From: Antitrichia curtipendula | Taxonomy: Eukaryota > Streptophyta > Bryopsida > Hypnales > Leucodontaceae | Assembly (NCBI GenBank): GCA_951230915.1 | Contig: OX579635.1 | Coordinates: forward strand, 12,524,001 to 12,588,000 | Direction of reading: 5' to 3' | DNA: 64,000 nucleotides | Shown: positions 63,097 to 64,000 of the stretch, piece by piece | Layout of the letters: every line of letters begins with the position of its first letter | How positions within the stretch are numbered: position 1 is the stretch's first letter | Notes under the pieces: generated by a model | The model's input: only the letters and a program-made list of their open reading frames with translations | Databases searched by the model: none | What the model was told of the DNA's origin: nothing | Position numbers and translations under genes: made by a program

Positions 63097-64000
63097 GTAG
63101 AAACGAATAAGGCAGTTCATCACATCTGCTATAGTGTCAGCTTTAGTTTTTACTTAACCCTGGAACGCCGCCCACGTCACTCTCTCTGGCCTTTAGATGA
63201 CAATCCAATGAGTTGTAAAGCTATTGAAAGCATTTTTTTTCCATCCTTGTTTTCCGTGTTGACCTTCCATGTTGGGTTATGAAGAGTATTCAATTGAGTT
63301 TGTAGTCTTACCAGTGTTTGTCTTTATGTGAATGAGAAATAATTAAAAACTAACTAACTATGTCGTGTACAGGTAGATAGTGCCTCTTTTGAGGTCTTTT
63401 GAGGTGATAGTGACAAATCTTGTCAAAAATAAATAAATAAACATACATGATTTACAATAAGGATACACATATCAATTTTTCGTTTATTGTAAGAAAATTA
63501 TACAAATTCTGAATGTAAAACTCTTACATTCAAACCTAAACCCTACTTTGTTCAACAACTTTTTCTTCAATCTCATATATCCTTCTCCATCCCCTTTTCC
63601 TTCATTATCTCCTTTTCTTTCCGGCTTCTAAAATTGTCTATAGATGAAGAAAAGAGCATTCAAAAATATAGAAACAAGTGAATCAAAAAGCATTAATTAA
63701 CACCAAAAATAATTATATAGCTATCATAAAATTTGAGCATTCAAAATTTCAAACACACTCTAATATTAAATTCCTTACTCAAAATTCACAAGCATTTGTG
63801 AGCATCCCATTCTGTTGCAACCCAAAACATCAACACCCTTACAAATTGAGATATAAATTGCCAACCCCTAACCTTTTCAATTCACCTTCAAACACTATAT
63901 TTAGTGGTACAAATTGACTAATCAAACATTGTTTTGTAATTTTACATACATCAAGTTGGTTGACGACCTTGGAATTAATATTAAAATGTCTGAATTTAAA
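63097..64000. other. No gene seen; one TTAACCC end
   Basis: A TTAACCCTGGAACGCC-like end at 63154 resembles the TTAACCCC family but has no partner inside the window. The terminal 79-codon frame (63678-63917) shows no recognisable features. Confidence 0.4.

Noticed and set aside
1..64000. CRISPR arrays, rRNA, prokaryotic operons or organelle insertions
   Set aside because: No regularly spaced direct repeats with unique spacers, no conserved rRNA blocks and no organelle genes were recognised; the gene structure is eukaryotic.

Overview
The window looks like a stretch of plant nuclear genome. It is AT-rich and gene-poor and packed with short non-autonomous DNA transposons. The only intact gene has seven exons joined by GT-AG introns, and its N-terminus looks like a chloroplast transit peptide. 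Plant-type Harbinger and Stowaway-like elements point the same way. I cannot place the organism more precisely. I see no rRNA, tRNA, CRISPR array, operon or organelle insertion.

Layout. Positions 1-13 kb are dense with MITEs: a ~550-bp foldback, several TA-flanked elements with AGGTAG-type ends, two Harbinger-type MITEs (TTA or TAA target duplications), and a ~230-250 bp family that begins and ends in GGCC with 9-bp target duplications. Positions 13-31 kb are mostly featureless AT-rich DNA with isolated MITEs, plus a TATA-like site followed by two tandem-repeat arrays near 23.5-24.5 kb. Positions 31-35 kb hold three kinds of nested element and a cluster of CCGG motifs. Positions 38.3-40.1 kb form a GC-rich island without a recognisable gene. 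Positions 43-46.5 kb carry a Stowaway-like element and two inverted copies of a 444-bp element.

The gene occupies 50687-47136 on the minus strand. I reconstruct a 349-residue protein: transit peptide, hydrophobic segment, Pro/Ala linker, charged helix built from 15-nt repeats, one transmembrane helix, and a C-terminal amphipathic repeat region. I do not recognise its name. A foldback MITE lies just upstream, and intron 1 contains several copies of a dispersed repeat. Beyond the gene, 51.4-53.4 kb holds a decayed Harbinger transposase (Plant_tran type) that still encodes all three catalytic acidic residues but is broken by stops and frameshifts. Positions 54-64 kb return to AT-rich DNA with scattered MITEs.

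No new multi-gene system is evident. The notable content is the transposon record: at least five target-duplication classes (2, 3, 4, 5 and 9 bp) in 64 kb, several nestings that reveal exact insertion sites, one uncharacterised plastid-targeted membrane protein gene, and one transposase relic.
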